Shown here: one piece after another, positions 1 through 7,830 of the stretch
Layout of the letters: the number at the start of each line of letters is the position of its first letter
Position numbering within the stretch: the stretch's first letter is position 1
Assembly: GCF_900102075.1 (NCBI RefSeq)
Contig: NZ_FNAV01000014.1
Location: 108,361 to 172,360, forward strand
DNA: 64,000 nt
Direction of reading: 5' to 3'
From: Salipiger thiooxidans
GTDB taxonomy: Bacteria; Pseudomonadota; Alphaproteobacteria; Rhodobacterales; Rhodobacteraceae
Translations under genes and position numbers: made by a program
The notes under the pieces: model-generated
The model's input: the letters and a program-made list of their open reading frames with translations, nothing else
What the model was told of the DNA's origin: nothing
Databases searched by the model: none

Positions 1-76
1 TCACTGCCTGCCTGGCGCCGCTGAAATGCCATATGGCGCGAAATCGACGGCCACCCCGGGATCCGGCCCCGTCCTG

Positions 77-135
77 CATCTTGCCAGCTAAACTCCGGGG
101 GTGAGGCGCAAAGCGCCGAGGGGGCAGCGCCCCCG
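77..135. repeat. Two-hairpin intergenic repeat, copy A
   Basis: This non-coding stretch begins with catcttgccag, then aaactccggggg, then two short hairpins: GGCGC (105-109) with GCGCC (113-117), and GGGGGC (120-125) with GCCCCC (129-134). A second copy with the same order of parts lies at 44735-44798, where the first stem has different outer bases but still pairs. Palindromic elements of this kind are common between genes in Rhodobacteraceae. It sits just downstream of the SoxYZ-like gene and may act as its terminator. Confidence 0.6.
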
Positions 136-161
136 TCTTCCCTGACCTCCATTCGAAAATC

Positions 162-959
162 TCAGTACCCCGCGAGGTCCTTCTCCGCGGTCGTGACGGT
201 CCCCGAGGTGTCGGTCATCGTCACCCCGACGCGTCGGGTGGCGCCTGGGACCGAGAGGCTGATCTGCGGGTTTTCCGAAAGCGAGATGCTGCCGGTCATC
301 TCGACATAGCCGCCGCCGTCGGTGGCGATGTCCAGGGTCTCGACGTAGCGCATGGGAATGAAGAGCAGGGTGATCTGGTCCATCTGCATGCCCGAATGCG
401 ACGGGTGCGAGATGTCGACGTCGAGCCGCCGCGGGCCCTGCGTCAGGCCGGCCAGCCGGTCGCGCAGGTCCTCGTCCCGCGTGACCGAGAGCACCATGTC
501 TCCGAGCGTCGCCAGCGCTTCCTCCGGGTCGCTTCCGGGGGGCGCGGCGCAGGCACCCTGGCCCGAGGTCTTCACGTAGGCCTCGGTGACGAAAAGCCGC
601 CCGTCGGTGGTCTCGGCGATCACGTGCACCGGGGTCGGGCCGTTGATGCGGAAGGTGGTCTCGAAGAAGAACCGCGGCTGCGGCTGCCTCAGCGCGAAGA
701 CCGCGGAGACCGGCATCGGGTTCTCGTCGATCACCACCGAAACGGCGGCGATCGCGGCGCCGTCGGGTGCCGCCACCTGCGCCGCGATGTCGGTGCGCGA
801 GTCATTGGCAGTGCGGTAGGGCGTGTCAAGCGCGATCACCCCGTCGCCGGGCAGCATCGGGCGGGCGCCGTAGAGCTGGTCCCGGATCGAGTCCCAGGCC
901 TCGCCGGCCGAGGCGGTTCCGGCGGCAAGGCCGAGCAGCAGCGCGAGCGACATCTTCAT
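162..959 (-). CDS. Quinoprotein dehydrogenase-associated SoxYZ-like carrier protein
   Basis: A 265-residue secreted protein with a cleavable signal peptide (about residues 1-18). It has a SoxY-like first half and a SoxZ-like second half fused in one chain. The region around Cys137 (GQGACAAPPG) lies at the SoxY/SoxZ boundary, where SoxY carries its substrate-binding cysteine, so Cys137 is the likely carrier residue. Proteins of this fused type occur beside PQQ-dependent dehydrogenases, and a periplasmic relay role is inferred from that association. The ATG at 959 overlaps the stop of the beta-propeller gene by 4 bp, marking it as the last gene of a four-gene minus-strand operon. The quinoprotein dehydrogenase itself is not in the window. 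Confidence 0.8.
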   Translation of the reverse strand: MKMSLALLLGLAAGTASAGEAWDSIRDQLYGARPMLPGDGVIALDTPYRTANDSRTDIAAQVAAPDGAAIAAVSVVIDENPMPVSAVFALRQPQPRFFFETTFRINGPTPVHVIAETTDGRLFVTEAYVKTSGQGACAAPPGSDPEEALATLGDMVLSVTRDEDLRDRLAGLTQGPRRLDVDISHPSHSGMQMDQITLLFIPMRYVETLDIATDGGGYVEMTGSISLSENPQISLSVPGATRRVGVTMTDTSGTVTTAEKDLAGY

Positions 960-1924
960 GGCAGGACTCCAGGCGGGTTTCCGGGCAGGATGAACGCGCC
1001 GAAGGCGCGGGGGCCGTCGCAAGTCTCGTAGGTGGCGGTGACCTCGAGCGTGCGGGCGTCGATCAGGCTGAGGCTGTTGTCGAACCAGTTGGCAACGGCC
1101 ACATGCCCGTCGCCGGTCGCGGCGATGCCCTCGGGGTACTCGCCCACGTCGATGGTCGCCAGCGCGCTGAGGTCGCCCAAGTCGAACACCGTCACGGTGC
1201 TGGCGTACTGGTTGGTGACAAACGCGCGACCGGCAGCGAACCCGACGCCGTAGGGGCGATCGCCCACCGGAAGGGTGGCAAGCACCTCGCCCAAGGGCGC
1301 GTCGAGCACCGTGACGTCGTTGCTGCCGACGTTGCCCACGAAGAGCCGCCCGTCGGGGGCGAAGCCGAGGCCGAAGGGGCGGGTGCCGACGCCCACCACC
1401 CGGGCGACTGTGAGCGTTTCGGTGTGGTAGATCCGCACCGCGTCGGCGTCGCGCTCGGCCGCGGCGAGCCATGCGCCGTCGGGCGACACGGCCAGCCCGG
1501 CGGGGGCGGCATCGGCGGGCAGGGTGGCCAGCGTCTCGAGCGTCTCGGACGAGAGCACCCAGAGCCGGGCGTTGTACCAGTCCGAGACGAAGATCCGGCC
1601 CCGGGCCGGGTCAACGGCGACGCCGATCGGGCCGCCGTCGAGCCGGGTCTCGGCCAGCACTTCGCCCGCGGTCGAATAGCGGCGCACCTGCTTGCTGCCC
1701 GGCGACACGACGAAGACATCCCCGTCGGGGACCACTGCCACGCCCGCGGGCTTTCCGGGAACGCTCCAGCGGGCGCGCTCCTCGCCGGTGACAAGGTCGA
1801 GGACGCTCAGCGCGTCGCCGTTCTGGCAGGTTACGAAGCCGGTGTCCGCCGCCGCGGGAAGCGCGGCAGCGGCCATCGCGAGGGCGAGCGCGAGGCCCGC
1901 GGGGGCGTCAGGACGCGGGCGCAC
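956..1924 (-). CDS. Secreted YVTN-family beta-propeller protein
   Basis: A 322-residue protein with an Ala-rich signal peptide (about residues 1-26) followed by about seven repeated blades of the kind xPxGVAVxPDGxxxFV and xVTVxDxxxxxxxATxxVG, typical of YVTN/NHL beta-propellers. The fold suggests periplasmic protein-protein or cofactor binding near a quinoprotein dehydrogenase; the exact role is unknown. The start is a GTG at 1924 inside the end of the SRPBCC gene (17 bp overlap). A later ATG is possible but would shorten the signal peptide. A second, different beta-propeller gene lies at 4305-5276. Confidence 0.75.
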   Translation of the reverse strand: MRPRPDAPAGLALALAMAAAALPAAADTGFVTCQNGDALSVLDLVTGEERARWSVPGKPAGVAVVPDGDVFVVSPGSKQVRRYSTAGEVLAETRLDGGPIGVAVDPARGRIFVSDWYNARLWVLSSETLETLATLPADAAPAGLAVSPDGAWLAAAERDADAVRIYHTETLTVARVVGVGTRPFGLGFAPDGRLFVGNVGSNDVTVLDAPLGEVLATLPVGDRPYGVGFAAGRAFVTNQYASTVTVFDLGDLSALATIDVGEYPEGIAATGDGHVAVANWFDNSLSLIDARTLEVTATYETCDGPRAFGAFILPGNPPGVLP

Positions 1925-2459
1925 CGAAGCGCTCGACCAGCGCGTCGAGCCCGGCCTTGTAGACCCCGCCGACCGCTTCCAGCGCCGCCTCGTCGCTGAG
2001 CTCGGGGGGCGGATCGTTGTTGGGATAGCCGCGGTAGAAGGCGCCGCGCCACTCGACCACCGAGCCGCCGCCGTCCCGCGCCGTCACCGTCAGATGCGAC
2101 GAGTAGTTGGTCACCGGCAGCACTTCCACCGCGACATCGGTGATGCGGTAGGAATAGGTCATCTTCGACGCGTCGTACTTGTAGAGCACCTCGGCGATCT
2201 TCGGGCCCGCATCGCCCTGGTCCGAGAGGTAGAGCACGCGGGTGGCGTCGATCTCGTTGCCGCCTTCGCCGGTCTGCGAGACCACGGCCGGATGCCAGCT
2301 CATGTCCTGGAAATCGCCGATCACGGCCCAGACATCGGCGGGTTCGGCCGCGACCTCGACGCTCGTCGTCAGCTTCTGGCGGGTCGGCCCGTGGGCCAGC
2401 GCCGCGCCGGGAAGCAGCGCCGCGGCCGCCCCCGTCATCAGCAGGGTTCGTCTGTTCAT
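1908..2459 (-). CDS. Exported SRPBCC-family protein of the PQQ-accessory operon
   Basis: A 183-residue protein with a twin-arginine-like signal (MNRRTLLMTGAAAALLPG) and a START/SRPBCC fold beginning near residue 30 (SVEVAAEPADVWAVIGDFQ), resembling polyketide cyclase/dehydrase-type lipid or cofactor-binding proteins. Its ATG at 2459 overlaps the stop of the DUF3280 gene by 4 bp (ATGA), so the two are translationally coupled. Membership of an operon with the SoxYZ-like carrier suggests it binds a hydrophobic ligand or cofactor in the periplasm of the alcohol-oxidising system. No substrate can be inferred. Confidence 0.75.
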   Translation of the reverse strand: MNRRTLLMTGAAAALLPGAALAHGPTRQKLTTSVEVAAEPADVWAVIGDFQDMSWHPAVVSQTGEGGNEIDATRVLYLSDQGDAGPKIAEVLYKYDASKMTYSYRITDVAVEVLPVTNYSSHLTVTARDGGGSVVEWRGAFYRGYPNNDPPPELSDEAALEAVGGVYKAGLDALVERFGAPAS

Positions 2460-2947
2460 TCTTCCTCCTCCTTGAAGAACGTGTTGTCGAGAATGTAGCT
2501 CATGCCGCGCCGCCAGCTCTCGTCCGTGTTGGACCGGATGTCGACGACGCGTCCCTTCACCATGTCGCCGGTCTCGGCGCTGCGCATCTGCAGGTTCATG
2601 GTCAGGATCAGGTTCGAGACCTTCTGCACTTCTCCCACCAGCGAGTAGTCCGCCCCGAGCTTGGTGGCCATGCGGGTGTCGCAGCCGTAGCACTTGGCGG
2701 GGTTGACGATCCGGTCGCGCTCGGTGGCGACCGGCTCCAGATCGGCGAACTCGTAGCCCTCGGCGGTGAACCGCGTGCGCACCAGATCCTCGAGCATGGC
2801 GATGCGGGCGATTTCCGCGGGATCCTGCCCCAGCTCGGCGGTCTGCAGCGAGCTGTCGAGGAAGGTGATCCCGAAGAACGCTACCGTCTCGCCGGCCGTG
2901 GCAGGGCCGGAGAGCGCCAGGATCAGAAGGGTTGCGCGGCTAAGCAT
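2456..2947 (-). CDS. DUF3280-type secreted protein, first gene of the operon
   Basis: A 163-residue exported protein (signal peptide about residues 1-18) resembling the DUF3280/DUF2380 family, which is found next to PQQ-dependent alcohol-oxidation genes. A CxxC pair (KCYGCD, near the middle) could bind metal or form a disulfide. I chose the ATG at 2947; a GTG one codon upstream is also open. It is the promoter-proximal gene of the minus-strand operon DUF3280 - SRPBCC - propeller - SoxYZ-like, and it is divergent from the operon starting at 3108. Its molecular function is unknown. Confidence 0.7.
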   Translation of the reverse strand: MLSRATLLILALSGPATAGETVAFFGITFLDSSLQTAELGQDPAEIARIAMLEDLVRTRFTAEGYEFADLEPVATERDRIVNPAKCYGCDTRMATKLGADYSLVGEVQKVSNLILTMNLQMRSAETGDMVKGRVVDIRSNTDESWRRGMSYILDNTFFKEEEE

Positions 2948-3107
2948 CACATCTTCTTAGAAATTAAGAGTCGCGAACAATGGTGCCGCCGCTACCGTCA
3001 TGACTGCAACCGATCCGGAAGTATCGGTTGGCAGAAACTGCGCGAGGATCGAGGTTTCGGGCCGTGGACGGGCTGGGAGGTACCGTCCAGATCATGGGAG
3101 GAAGATC

Positions 3108-4295
3108 GTGTCCAAGAGGATCGTGCCGCTGCTGGCAGCGGCCTGTCTTGCCGTCATCGCAGGCGGCGCCGAGGCGGTCGACGTGCGGGCGGGCGTGCTG
3201 CGGGTGGATTACCCCGCGCTGCTGCCGATCTCGCGCTACGACCTGCGCCCGGACGATCTGGCCTTCGCCGGGGCGGTGCTCGCGGACGAGGACAACGCCA
3301 CCACCGGGCGCTTCATGGGCCACAGCTTCGAGACCACGACCCTCGCGGTGCCGCCCGAGGGCGCGACCGAGGCGCTGGCCGGGCTGCTCGACGACGGCGT
3401 CCGCTACATCGTCGTGGACGCGATGCGCGAGGAACTGGCGGCGCTGTCGGACCAGGCGGCCGAGGCCGGCGCGCTGGTGTTCAACGCCCGCGCCGCGGAC
3501 GTGGACCTGCGCAGCGAGAGCTGCCGTGCCAACCTCCTGCACATCGCGCCCTCCTACGCCATGCAGGCCGAGGCAGTGGCCCAGTTCGCGGTCTGGAAGC
3601 AGTGGAAGCGCTGGTTGCTGGTCTCGGGCTCGAACCCCGCCGACCGTGCGCTGGCCGAGGCCTACCGCCACGCCGCCCGCAAGTTCGGTGCGCAGATCGT
3701 CGAGGAGCGCGAGTTCGAGGACACAGGCGGATCTCGCCGCACTGACAGCGGCCACGTGCTGGTGCAGCGCCAGCTGCCGACCTTCATGCAGCGGACCGAG
3801 CCGCATGACGTGGTGATCGCCGCCGACGCCACCGACTATTTCGCCGCTTACCTGCCGTATCACCTCTGGACGCCGCGCCCGGTGATGGGCAGCGCCGGGC
3901 TGCGCCCCGTCACCATGCACGGCGCCCACGAGGCCTGGGGCGCGACGCAGTTCCAGACCCGCTTCGAGAAGCTCGCCCGCCGCCACGTGCAGGAAGAGGA
4001 CTACAACACCTGGCTGGCCCTTCGGGTGCTGGGCGAGGCGGTGACCCGCACCGGCTCGGCCGATCCCGCGAAGATCGAGACGTACGTGCTCTCGGACGCC
4101 TTCGAACTCGCCGCCTTCAAGGGGCAGAAGGTCACCTTCCGCCCGTGGAACGGCCAGCTCCGGCAGCCGATCCTGCTTTACGACGGGCGCATCACCGTGA
4201 GCGTGAGCCCGCAGGAGGGGTTCCTGCACCAGGTCTCTCCGCTTGATACCCTCGGGCTCGACCGTCCCGAGTCCAGTTGCACCGCCTTCGACTAG
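3108..4295 (+). CDS. ABC substrate-binding protein of a PQQ-dependent alcohol system
   Basis: A 395-residue periplasmic binding protein (type-I, branched-chain amino acid-like fold) with a signal peptide (MSKRIVPLLAAACLAVIAGG). The start is a GTG at 3108 preceded by gggaggaag. The sequence matches the variant encoded beside PQQ-dependent alcohol dehydrogenases, where it accompanies a beta-propeller, an ABC ATPase and an ABC-2 type permease. Here the propeller follows by 9 bp, but the usual ATPase and permease are absent; candidates lie 50 kb away at 57907-59456. The ligand is unknown. Confidence 0.8.
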   Translation: MSKRIVPLLAAACLAVIAGGAEAVDVRAGVLRVDYPALLPISRYDLRPDDLAFAGAVLADEDNATTGRFMGHSFETTTLAVPPEGATEALAGLLDDGVRYIVVDAMREELAALSDQAAEAGALVFNARAADVDLRSESCRANLLHIAPSYAMQAEAVAQFAVWKQWKRWLLVSGSNPADRALAEAYRHAARKFGAQIVEEREFEDTGGSRRTDSGHVLVQRQLPTFMQRTEPHDVVIAADATDYFAAYLPYHLWTPRPVMGSAGLRPVTMHGAHEAWGATQFQTRFEKLARRHVQEEDYNTWLALRVLGEAVTRTGSADPAKIETYVLSDAFELAAFKGQKVTFRPWNGQLRQPILLYDGRITVSVSPQEGFLHQVSPLDTLGLDRPESSCTAFD

Positions 4296-4304
4296 GGGAC
4301 CGAC

Positions 4305-5276
4305 ATGATCCGACCGCTTCTGACCGCCACGCTCTGCCTCGCCGCTTCCGGTGCCTTCGCCGGCAAGGCCTTTGTCTCGAACGAGCGCGGCAACACCATC
4401 ACCGTGCTCGACACCGAGACCTGGGAGGTGCTCGAGGAGTTTCCCGGCGGCAACCGGCCGCGCGGCATCACGCTCTCGCCGGACGGGACGCTGCTCTATG
4501 TCTGCGCCTCGGACGACGACACGGTGCGGGTCTTCGACACCGCGAGCTATGAAGAGCTCTACACGCTGCCCTCGGGCCCGGACCCCGAGCTCTTCGTGAT
4601 CCATCCCTCGGGCAACCCGCTCTATACCGCCAACGAGGACGACAACCTGGTGACGGTGACGGACACCGAGAGCCACAGCATCCTTGCCGAGGTGCCGGTG
4701 GGGGTGGAGCCCGAGGGCATGGCGATCTCGCCCGACACGAAGTGGGTGGTGAACACCTCCGAGACCACCAACATGGCGCACTTCATCTCGACCGAGGATT
4801 ACGAGATCAAGCACAACGTGCTCGTCGACCAGCGGCCGCGCTACGCGGAATACACCGCCGATGGCACCCGGCTCTACGTCAGCGCCGAGATCGGCGGCAC
4901 GGTGAGCGTCATCGACATCGCCGAGGACGGCACCCCGACCCTGCGCCAGAAGATCGGCTTCGAGGTGCCGGGGGTGCTGCCCGAGTGGCTGCAGCCCGTG
5001 GGCATCAGGACCACGCAGGACGGCAGCCGCATCTTCGTGGCGCTGGGGCCGGCCAACCGCGTGGCGGTGATCGACGGCGAGAGCCTTGAGGTGATCGACT
5101 ACATCATGGTGGGGCAACGGGTCTGGCAGATGGCCTTCACCCCCGACGAGAAGTTCCTCGTCACCACCAACGGGAATTCCAACGACGTGACGGTGATCGA
5201 CGTCGAAAAGGAAGAAGCGATCAAGTCGGTGCAGGTCGGCCAGCAGCCGTGGGGCGTGGCGATCACACCGAACTGA
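4305..5276 (+). CDS. PQQ-dependent catabolism-associated beta-propeller protein
   Basis: A 323-residue secreted protein (signal peptide about residues 1-19) made of repeated propeller blades such as GNTITVLDTETWEVLEEF and RPRGITLSPDGTLLYV. It belongs to the beta-propeller family that typically sits between the substrate-binding protein and ABC ATPase genes of PQQ-dependent alcohol-degradation clusters. It is probably periplasmic and in an operon with the upstream binding-protein gene (9 bp gap). It differs from the propeller at 956-1924 and is unlikely to be a recent duplicate. Confidence 0.82.
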   Translation: MIRPLLTATLCLAASGAFAGKAFVSNERGNTITVLDTETWEVLEEFPGGNRPRGITLSPDGTLLYVCASDDDTVRVFDTASYEELYTLPSGPDPELFVIHPSGNPLYTANEDDNLVTVTDTESHSILAEVPVGVEPEGMAISPDTKWVVNTSETTNMAHFISTEDYEIKHNVLVDQRPRYAEYTADGTRLYVSAEIGGTVSVIDIAEDGTPTLRQKIGFEVPGVLPEWLQPVGIRTTQDGSRIFVALGPANRVAVIDGESLEVIDYIMVGQRVWQMAFTPDEKFLVTTNGNSNDVTVIDVEKEEAIKSVQVGQQPWGVAITPN

Positions 5277-5374
5277 TCCGGGCCACCTTCGCCTTTGGTC
5301 GAATGGACCGGGCGTGGCAGACACCGGAAGGTCGAGGCAACGGCGGCGCTGCCGCCAACGGGAGGAAAGACGAC

Positions 5375-5629
5375 ATGAGGACACTGGCAATCGCGCTGGT
5401 CGCGCTGTGCCTGGCGGCACCGGCGATGGCCGACGACATGGTCTCGGACGAGGCCAAGGAGAAGATCGCTGCCAAGCTGACCGAGATGAGATGCGAGGTC
5501 GATCCGGACGACATCGAGATGACCGACGAGGGCGGCTACGACCTCGACGACGTGATCTGCGAGGGCACCGGGCAGTTCGACATCGAGCTCGACGCCGAAT
5601 TCAACGAGGTGAACCGGCGGGCGGAATGA
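5375..5629 (+). CDS. Small secreted PepSY-like protein
   Basis: An 84-residue protein with a signal peptide (MRTLAIALVALCLAAPAMA) and an acidic mature part. The body (KIAAKLTEMRCEVDPDDIEM, then a GxGQFDIELD strand) resembles small PepSY-domain proteins, although the cysteines flanking the helix are less typical. A strong ribosome-binding site (ggaggaaag, 5361-5369) supports the ATG at 5375. It is co-directional with the PQQ-accessory genes; function unknown. Confidence 0.6.
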   Translation: MRTLAIALVALCLAAPAMADDMVSDEAKEKIAAKLTEMRCEVDPDDIEMTDEGGYDLDDVICEGTGQFDIELDAEFNEVNRRAE

Positions 5630-5700
5630 CGGCGGCGCGGCGGCCCCGGCGCGCGGGGCCGTCGGCACGACGGCAGGCGCGCCTTTGGGGGGAGGGGACC

Positions 5701-6666
5701 ATGAAGACATTCGTTGCAGCACTCGTCGCCGGCTGCGTAATCGCGGCCGGCGCCGTCGCGCAGGACCTGCCGGTGATCCGGGCCGCGACGCTCAAGATCG
5801 GCACCGTGAACTGGGAGCTGTCGACCATCACCGAGATGGGGCTCGACGAGAAGCACGGCTTCCATCTCGAGATGCAGCCCTACGCCGACAACGGCGCCAC
5901 CCGCATTGCGGTCGAGGGCGACGAGGCCGACATGGCGGTGGCCGACTGGATCTGGGTCGCCCGCCAGCGCGCAGAGGGCAGGGATTACGTGGTGATCCCC
6001 TATTCCCGCGCCGTGGGCGGGCTGGTGGTGCCGCAGGACTCCGGGGCCGAGACGCTCCGCGACATCGCCGGTGGCAAGATCGGCATCGCGGGCGGGCCGC
6101 TCGACAAGAGCTGGCTGATCCTGCGCGCCTACGCGGCACAGGAATATGACATGGACCTGAAGGCCGAGACCGAGCAGGTCTTCGGCGCACCGCCGCTGAT
6201 CTTCAAGTCGGGGCTTGGCGGCGACTATGCCGGGGCAATCAACTTCTGGCACTTCCTCGCCAAGATGAAGGCCGAGGGCATGCGCGAGCTGGTCTCTGTC
6301 GAGACCGCCGCCGAGGCGCTGGGGCTCGACCCGGACGTGCCGCTGCTGGGCTACTACTTCAAGTCGTCGTTCTTCGAGGCGAACCCCGGGCTGGCACAGG
6401 CCTTCTACGAAGCCTCGCGCGAGGCCAAGGACCTGCTTTCGGGCGATGACGCCGCGTGGGAGGCGCTGCGCCCGCAGATGAACGCCGGCAGCGACGCCGA
6501 GTTCGAGCAACTCCGCACCGACTGGATCGCTGGCATCCCCGCGCGCGGCCCGGTGGACGGGGCGGCGGCCGACAAGCAGCTGTCGCTGATGGCAGATCTC
6601 GGCGGCGCCGAGCTCGTTGGCTCGGCCACCAGCCTGCCCGAGGGGCTCTTCGTGGAGGTGCAATGA
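5701..6666 (+). CDS. NitT/TauT-type ABC transporter substrate-binding protein
   Basis: A 321-residue periplasmic binding protein (signal peptide about residues 1-20, ending AVAQD) of the SsuA/TauA/ThiY-like type-II fold. The ATG at 5701 follows a ggggggaggggacc leader. Its stop overlaps the ATG of the ATPase gene at 6663, so the two are translationally coupled. The matching membrane permease is not adjacent; a co-directional orphan permease of this family is at 57103-57903. In other genomes members of this type sit near methanol/ethanol quinoprotein dehydrogenases, but the ligand cannot be read from sequence. Confidence 0.78.
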   Translation: MKTFVAALVAGCVIAAGAVAQDLPVIRAATLKIGTVNWELSTITEMGLDEKHGFHLEMQPYADNGATRIAVEGDEADMAVADWIWVARQRAEGRDYVVIPYSRAVGGLVVPQDSGAETLRDIAGGKIGIAGGPLDKSWLILRAYAAQEYDMDLKAETEQVFGAPPLIFKSGLGGDYAGAINFWHFLAKMKAEGMRELVSVETAAEALGLDPDVPLLGYYFKSSFFEANPGLAQAFYEASREAKDLLSGDDAAWEALRPQMNAGSDAEFEQLRTDWIAGIPARGPVDGAAADKQLSLMADLGGAELVGSATSLPEGLFVEVQ

Positions 6667-7334
6667 CGCCCGGGATACGGCAGGACGGGGCGCGCGTGGT
6701 GCCCCTGCGCCCGCTCAGGCACGAGGAGGGGGCGATCCGCGTGGACGTCCGCGCCAAGCACTTCGGGCGCACGCAGGTGCTGCGCGACGTGCATTTCTCG
6801 GTGTCGCGCGGCGAGACGGTGGCCCTGCTGGGGCCGTCGGGGATCGGCAAGTCGACGCTTCTGCGCATCGTCGCCGGTCTCGACCGCGATTTCGACGGCA
6901 GCGTCCAGCGTCCCGAGGAGATGGCCATGGTGTTCCAGGAGCCGACCCTGCTACCGTGGCGCTCGGCGCTTCAGAACCTGCTGCTGGTGCATCCCGGCCT
7001 GACCCCCAGTGAGGCCCGCGCGGCGCTCGACCGGGTCGGGCTCAAGGGCCGCGAGGACGCCTTTCCGCGTGCGCTCTCGCTCGGCCAGCAGCGGCGGCTG
7101 GCGCTGGCCCGCGCCTTTGCCGGGCGGCCCCGGATGCTGATCATGGACGAGCCCTTCGTCTCGCTCGACCCCAGGCTTGCTAATGCCATGCTGTCGCTGG
7201 CCGAGGATCTCATCGCCGAGCAGCGCCCGGCGACCATTTTCGTCACCCATGCCAGAGCCGAGGCCGACCGCCTTGCCAGCCGGGTGCTCGAACTGCGCGG
7301 CACCCCCGCCACGCTTACCCCCCATCCGATCTGA
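6663..7334 (+). CDS. NitT/TauT-type ABC transporter ATP-binding protein
   Basis: A 223-residue ATPase with all main motifs: Walker A GPSGIGKST, Q-loop VFQEPTLLPW, signature LSLGQQRR, Walker B MLIMDEP, and a switch histidine in FVTH. It begins inside the last codon of the substrate-binding protein gene. The first roughly 25 residues are a non-conserved extension. It is expected to power a SsuBC/TauBC-like importer with the protein encoded at 5701-6666. No permease gene follows; the next gene encodes a small periplasmic protein. Confidence 0.82.
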   Translation: MTPGIRQDGARVVPLRPLRHEEGAIRVDVRAKHFGRTQVLRDVHFSVSRGETVALLGPSGIGKSTLLRIVAGLDRDFDGSVQRPEEMAMVFQEPTLLPWRSALQNLLLVHPGLTPSEARAALDRVGLKGREDAFPRALSLGQQRRLALARAFAGRPRMLIMDEPFVSLDPRLANAMLSLAEDLIAEQRPATIFVTHARAEADRLASRVLELRGTPATLTPHPI

Positions 7335-7347
7335 AGGAGGTCATTCC

Positions 7348-7776
7348 ATGAAGGCACCGCTTTTCGCGGCCGCGCTCGCCGTGCTTGCCATTCCCGCCAG
7401 CGCCCACGAGTTCGGCTTTGCCGGCGTCCTGTCGAATTCCAACAAGGGCGAGATGCCCGGCATCACGCTCTCGGTGGGCAAGCCGCTGACCGACGGGCCG
7501 ATCGCGCTCAAGTCCGGGATGCTCTACGAGCTCGAGATCGAGGCCGACGGCACCGGCGAGCTGGCGCTCGAGGGCTCGGGCTTTTTCCGCGCGATCTGGG
7601 TTAACGAGGTGGTGGTGAACGGGCTCGAGATCCGTCCCTTCGGGCTGGAATCCGTCGAGTTCGACGAGGAGGGCACCATGGAAATCGAGTTCCTGGCGAT
7701 CAAGCCCGGCCAGTATTTCCTCAAGATCCCCGGCTCCAAGGGCGAGAGCCAGCGCGTCGACATCACGATCCAGTAG
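7348..7776 (+). CDS. Secreted cupredoxin-like small protein, function unknown
   Basis: A 142-residue exported protein (signal peptide about residues 1-17, cut after ASA). The mature part is rich in beta-strands and looks like a small cupredoxin-type sandwich (LKSGMLYELEIEADGTGELAL and KPGQYFLKIPGSKG). The usual type-1 copper set (His, Cys, His, Met) is not evident, so metal binding is uncertain. A strong ribosome-binding site (aaggagg, 7334-7340) supports the ATG at 7348. It is the last gene of the plus-strand PQQ-accessory operon and is followed by a perfect hairpin. Confidence 0.6.
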   Translation: MKAPLFAAALAVLAIPASAHEFGFAGVLSNSNKGEMPGITLSVGKPLTDGPIALKSGMLYELEIEADGTGELALEGSGFFRAIWVNEVVVNGLEIRPFGLESVEFDEEGTMEIEFLAIKPGQYFLKIPGSKGESQRVDITIQ

Positions 7777-7791
7777 ACCGCGCGTCGAAAT

Positions 7792-7824
7792 CCGCGGGGG
7801 CGCGCATGACACGCGCCCCCGCGG
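7792..7824. terminator. Bidirectional hairpin terminator
   Basis: A perfect 13-bp stem (CCGCGGGGGCGCG, 7792-7804, with its complement at 7812-7824) and a 7-nt loop sit between two convergent genes. It is likely to stop transcription from both sides, although no long T run follows on either strand. Confidence 0.7.
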
Positions 7825-7830
7825 CAGAGC

